The position numbers and the translations under genes are program-made. From SAR202 cluster bacterium (GTDB lineage Bacteria; Chloroflexota; Dehalococcoidia; Lucifugimonadales; UBA3495), in NCBI GenBank assembly GCA_009392095.1, contig VFHF01000117.1, forward strand, positions 1-8,332: a DNA stretch of 8,332 bases, given 5' to 3'. Below, in pieces: positions 5,863-8,332 of the stretch. Under the pieces are notes generated by a model, which saw only the letters and a program-made list of their open reading frames with translations, made no database searches and had not been told where the DNA came from. Position 1 is the first letter of the stretch. Each line of letters starts with the position of its first letter.

Positions 5863-6471
5863 GTGAGCGCCGTTATACCCCGCATACCCATCTACAAGGA
5901 CTTTGTCCTGATTCAACTGGCCGCCCTGGTTTTCATCATAGACCAGTTCAGCAAATTCCTGGTGCGGGACCAATTGCAGTTCCGTGAATCGTTCCCCGCC
6001 ACCGGATTTTTCCGGTTTACCCACACTCATAATACCGGCAGCGCATTTGGCATCTTTCAAGACCAGAACACGCCTCTGATCTTCGTTTCGATCATCGGCA
6101 TCGCGATCCTGATTCTGATCTACCGCAGCCAGGTGGCGCCCACCGGATTGTTGCGGCTTAGTCTTGGACTGCAGATCGGCGGCGCAATGGGCAACCTGCT
6201 AGACCGGCTTTTGATCAATCATGTCACCGACTTTGTAGACGTGGGTACCTGGCCCGTGTTCAATGTGGCCGACGCTTCAATCATCACCGGCCTTGTGATT
6301 CTTGGGTATATATTCCTGATCGCTGAGCCGTCCGGCGGCAAGACCTCCGGATCTATGGGCTGGTATAACTGGTGCCCTGTGTGCAACGGCGAGATGCGCA
6401 CGGTCGGGGGCGGCTGGCGATGCTCCACCTGCGGCGTTAAAGAAAGATTGGTGGGAGAACGGCCGATTTGA
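5863..6471 (+). CDS. lspA: Lipoprotein signal peptidase (signal peptidase II) with C-terminal zinc-ribbon-like tail
   Basis: A 202-residue inner-membrane aspartyl protease that removes signal peptides from lipidated prolipoproteins. Four hydrophobic segments fall at about 13-33, 70-88, 95-112 and 137-155. Family motifs: IIDQFSKFLVRDQL (25-38), THNTGSAFGIFQ (55-66), GGAMGNLLDR (106-115) and VTDFVDVGTWPVFNVADASI (121-140). Asp114 (NLLDR) and Asp137 (FNVAD) match the catalytic pair of known LspA enzymes. After the last membrane segment and a Gly/Ser linker, residues 167-202 carry CPVC (171-174) and CSTC (187-190), a four-cysteine zinc-ribbon-like knuckle pair. A tail of this kind is unusual for LspA and should lie in the cytoplasm. 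The GTG start has GGAG at 5851-5854. The stop overlaps the rluD start by 4 bases (TTGA). Confidence 0.93.
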   Translation: MSAVIPRIPIYKDFVLIQLAALVFIIDQFSKFLVRDQLQFRESFPATGFFRFTHTHNTGSAFGIFQDQNTPLIFVSIIGIAILILIYRSQVAPTGLLRLSLGLQIGGAMGNLLDRLLINHVTDFVDVGTWPVFNVADASIITGLVILGYIFLIAEPSGGKTSGSMGWYNWCPVCNGEMRTVGGGWRCSTCGVKERLVGERPI

Positions 6472-7379
6472 CGCTGGAAACGGCCCTCCACGAGTTCACA
6501 GTGGTCGTTGACGAGTCCAGGCTCGATCAGTTTCTAGCCGGGCAGGATACTGGGCTAACCCGCAGCCAGCTCCAAAAACTAATCGTCGATGAACGGGTGT
6601 TGGTGAACGGCAGGCTGGCCAAGCCTTCTGGGAAAGTTAGGGCCGGGGATCTAGTTTCCCTATCCGTGCCGCCGCCAAGACCCTCCGGTCTGGTGGCCCA
6701 AGATATCCCGGTTACCGTGGTCTACCAAGATGCGGAACTGGTCGTGATCGACAAACCCGCCGGCCTGGCGGTCCACCCCGGACCGGGCCACCCAGACATG
6801 ACCTTGGTCAACGCCCTGCTGGCTATGTGCCCCGATATCCAAGGCATCGGCGGAGAAATCCGTCCTGGGATAATCCACCGTTTGGACAAGGACACATCGG
6901 GGCTGATGATGGTGGCCAAGACCCATCAGGCCCACAACCACTTGTCCGCCCAGATCAAGGCCCGGGAGGTCACGAAAGGTTATTTGGCCCTGGTGGAAGG
7001 AACGCCAACGTCCCTAAAAGGAAAGGTAGACGCACCGATAGCCCGCCACCCCCGCCGGCGCACCCGCATGGCGGTGGTTGTGGGTGGCAAAGAAGCCCGT
7101 ACCGGCTATCTGGTGCGAGAGCAGTTCCAAGCCCACAGCCTGTTGGAGTTGTCCCTGGAAACAGGCCGCACCCACCAGATCAGAGTGCATATGGCCCACA
7201 TAGGCCACCCCTTGGTTGGCGACACCACTTACGGACACACCAGCCCCATGGTGGACCGGCACTTCCTCCACGCATTCCATCTGGGCTTCAACCACCCGGC
7301 CTCCGGCGAGCCCCTTGAGTTCAAGACTGACCTGCCGCCTGACTTGGCTCCGGCGGTGGACGCGCTACGAGCCGGGTAA
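6468..7379 (+). CDS. rluD: RluA/RluD-family pseudouridine synthase
   Basis: A 303-residue cytosolic enzyme that isomerises uridine to pseudouridine in RNA. RluD-type members modify helix 69 of 23S rRNA, but the exact target site cannot be read from sequence. Residues about 15-65 form an S4 RNA-binding domain (RLDQFLAGQDTGLTRSQLQK, then VLVNGRLAKPSGKVRAGD). The catalytic domain begins at about 88 with ELVVIDKPAGLAVHPG. GIIHRLDKDTSGL (134-146) holds the catalytic aspartate Asp140. LETGRTHQIRVHMAHIGHPLVGDTTYG is the other signature of the family. Length fits RluD. The TTG start overlaps the lspA stop (TTGA). It has GGGAG at 6453-6457, 10 bases upstream, inside lspA, indicating translational coupling. 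lspA-rluD adjacency is known from other bacteria. Confidence 0.93.
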   Translation: MTLETALHEFTVVVDESRLDQFLAGQDTGLTRSQLQKLIVDERVLVNGRLAKPSGKVRAGDLVSLSVPPPRPSGLVAQDIPVTVVYQDAELVVIDKPAGLAVHPGPGHPDMTLVNALLAMCPDIQGIGGEIRPGIIHRLDKDTSGLMMVAKTHQAHNHLSAQIKAREVTKGYLALVEGTPTSLKGKVDAPIARHPRRRTRMAVVVGGKEARTGYLVREQFQAHSLLELSLETGRTHQIRVHMAHIGHPLVGDTTYGHTSPMVDRHFLHAFHLGFNHPASGEPLEFKTDLPPDLAPAVDALRAG

Positions 7380-7484
7380 GTCGGGCACACTTCCCGCGTT
7401 AGCCGACCAGCCCGAAAGGCTAAGGACAGTCGTGGTTAGTGCTACAATACTAGGCGCCCATAATTATTCACCCGGAGAGCGAAA
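7380..7484 (+). promoter_or_regulatory. rluD-gltX gap with extended -10 promoter for gltX
   Basis: TG-C-TACAAT (7440-7448) is a near-consensus extended -10 element; no -35 box is evident. Transcription would start near 7455, giving a leader of about 30 bases with GGAGAG at 7474-7479. Just upstream, TTAGCC (7399-7404) and GGCTAA (7418-7423) can form a 6-bp hairpin with a 13-base loop but no T-run follows, so it is at best a poor terminator for the rluD operon. Confidence 0.5.
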
Positions 7485-8332
7485 TTGCCCGGAGAAGTCC
7501 GCGTTCGGTTTGCGCCCAGCCCCACTGGATTGCCCCATATCGGCAACATCCGGACGGCTCTTTTCAACTGGCTTTTCGCTCGTCACCACGGCGGCAAGTT
7601 CATCGTCAGGGTTGAAGACACCGACCAGGCGCGTCTTGTCCCGGGCTCCATAGAGGCCATGCTCGACGGCCTTCGCTGGCTGAATATCGATTGGGATGAG
7701 GGCCCCGAAGTGGACGGTCCCTACGGACCTTATTTCCAGTCAGAACGGCTCGAGATTTACCATGAACTGGCCGAGAGACTGGTCTCTCAAGGCAATGCCT
7801 ACCATTGTTACTGCAGCCAGAAGCCGCCGGCGGAAGACGATCAGAGGCAGCGCGACCGTAGTGTTTCGGCCAGCGCCGACTGCCAATGCCGGGACCTGAC
7901 CCAAGCAGATATTGCTAAACTCAGTGGGGGAGGAGAATCCAAGGTTGTCCGGTTCGCCATGCCCAAAGAGGGCGTCACCAGCGTTGACGACCTGATTCGC
8001 GGCGAAGTGGAATGGCGAAACGAAACCCTGAACGACTTCATAATCATGAAGTCGGACGGATTTCCGACGTACCATCTAGCCGTGGTGGCCGATGACTACT
8101 TGATGGAAATTAGCCACATCATGCGGGCCGAGGAATGGCTGCCCAGCACGCCGCGCCACGTACAGTTATTTAAAGCCCTGGGGTTCGAGCCTCCTAAGTT
8201 CGCCCACTTGCCCATGATCATGGGCCCGGACCGGGCCAAGCTCTCCAAACGGCACGGCGCCACGGCCATTGGCGAGTACAAAGAAGATGGCATACTTCCG
8301 GAAGCCTTGCTTAACTTTATGGTGCTGTTGGG
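7485..8332 (+). CDS. gltX: Glutamyl-tRNA synthetase, N-terminal part (cut by window end)
   Basis: The first 282 residues of a class I aminoacyl-tRNA synthetase that attaches glutamate to tRNA-Glu; the reading frame runs off the right edge. The N-terminus VRVRFAPSPTGLPHIGN (about 5-21) holds the HIGH-type ATP signature. FIVRVEDTDQARLVPGS (39-55) is the family's glutamate-binding region. CYC (108-110) and CQC (133-135) correspond to the zinc-binding insertion of bacterial GluRS. PTYHLAVVADDYLMEISHIMRAEEWLPSTPRH (194-225) is the conserved catalytic core. KLSKR (252-256) is the KMSKS-type loop. The TTG start gives the short N-terminus normal for the family and has GGAG (7474-7477) 7 bases upstream. 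Whether the enzyme also charges tRNA-Gln needs the missing anticodon-binding half and the rest of the genome. Confidence 0.95.
   Translation, partial: MPGEVRVRFAPSPTGLPHIGNIRTALFNWLFARHHGGKFIVRVEDTDQARLVPGSIEAMLDGLRWLNIDWDEGPEVDGPYGPYFQSERLEIYHELAERLVSQGNAYHCYCSQKPPAEDDQRQRDRSVSASADCQCRDLTQADIAKLSGGGESKVVRFAMPKEGVTSVDDLIRGEVEWRNETLNDFIIMKSDGFPTYHLAVVADDYLMEISHIMRAEEWLPSTPRHVQLFKALGFEPPKFAHLPMIMGPDRAKLSKRHGATAIGEYKEDGILPEALLNFMVLL

Noticed and set aside
6827..7318. Proline-rich open frame overlapping rluD in another frame
   Set aside because: Its Pro/Gly/Arg/His-rich composition is what a GC-rich coding sequence gives out of frame; rluD is complete across the region.
7399..7423. Rho-independent terminator after rluD
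   Set aside because: The TTAGCC/GGCTAA stem has only 6 bp, a 13-base loop and no T-run.
1..8332. CRISPR array, tRNA or rRNA gene, phage or transposase gene, toxin-antitoxin or defence island
   Set aside because: No regularly spaced repeats, no cloverleaf-like segment and no related protein motifs were seen; genes are housekeeping or metabolic.

Overview
This window looks like ordinary chromosomal DNA from a moderately GC-rich bacterium. It carries seven recognisable protein genes (one cut by the right edge), one convincing small membrane-protein gene and, just upstream of it, a doubtful 20-codon frame. Free use of GTG and TTG starts (lspA, rluD, gltX, the hydrolase), promoters dominated by the -10 box, a flavin-dependent luciferase-like oxidoreductase and dispersed imperfect-palindrome repeats would suit an environmental Chloroflexota-type genome. 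That placement is a guess: there is no rRNA or other strong marker here.

Layout. Bases 1-234 hold a REP/MITE-like imperfect inverted repeat (about 3-85) and then a leader with a probable -10 box. On the plus strand follow a luciferase-like monooxygenase (235-1257) and rarA (1293-2669), 35 bp apart and probably cotranscribed. On the minus strand, converging on rarA and sharing the palindromic CTAG that stops both genes, lies an arrestin-fold protein (2666 to about 3541). Its homologous-looking N-terminus extends beyond the first usable start codon. Further right, also on the minus strand, L-threonine aldolase (4947-3901) is followed by a tiny 20-codon frame and a 43-residue single-TM protein. 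Bases 4948-5181 form a divergent control region with two promoters, a palindrome, a hairpin repeat and a nested inverted repeat. From there a plus-strand operon runs: alpha/beta hydrolase (5182-5835), lspA (5863-6471), rluD (6468-7379). gltX (7485 to beyond the window) has its own extended -10 promoter.

Functionally, these are a replication-stress ATPase (RarA), lipoprotein maturation (LspA), 23S rRNA or other RNA pseudouridylation (RluD-type), tRNA charging (GltX) and metabolic enzymes. lspA-rluD is a familiar pairing with translational coupling here. The most unusual coding feature is a four-cysteine zinc-ribbon tail on the signal peptidase II. I found no mobile island, CRISPR array, phage, toxin-antitoxin or defence system.
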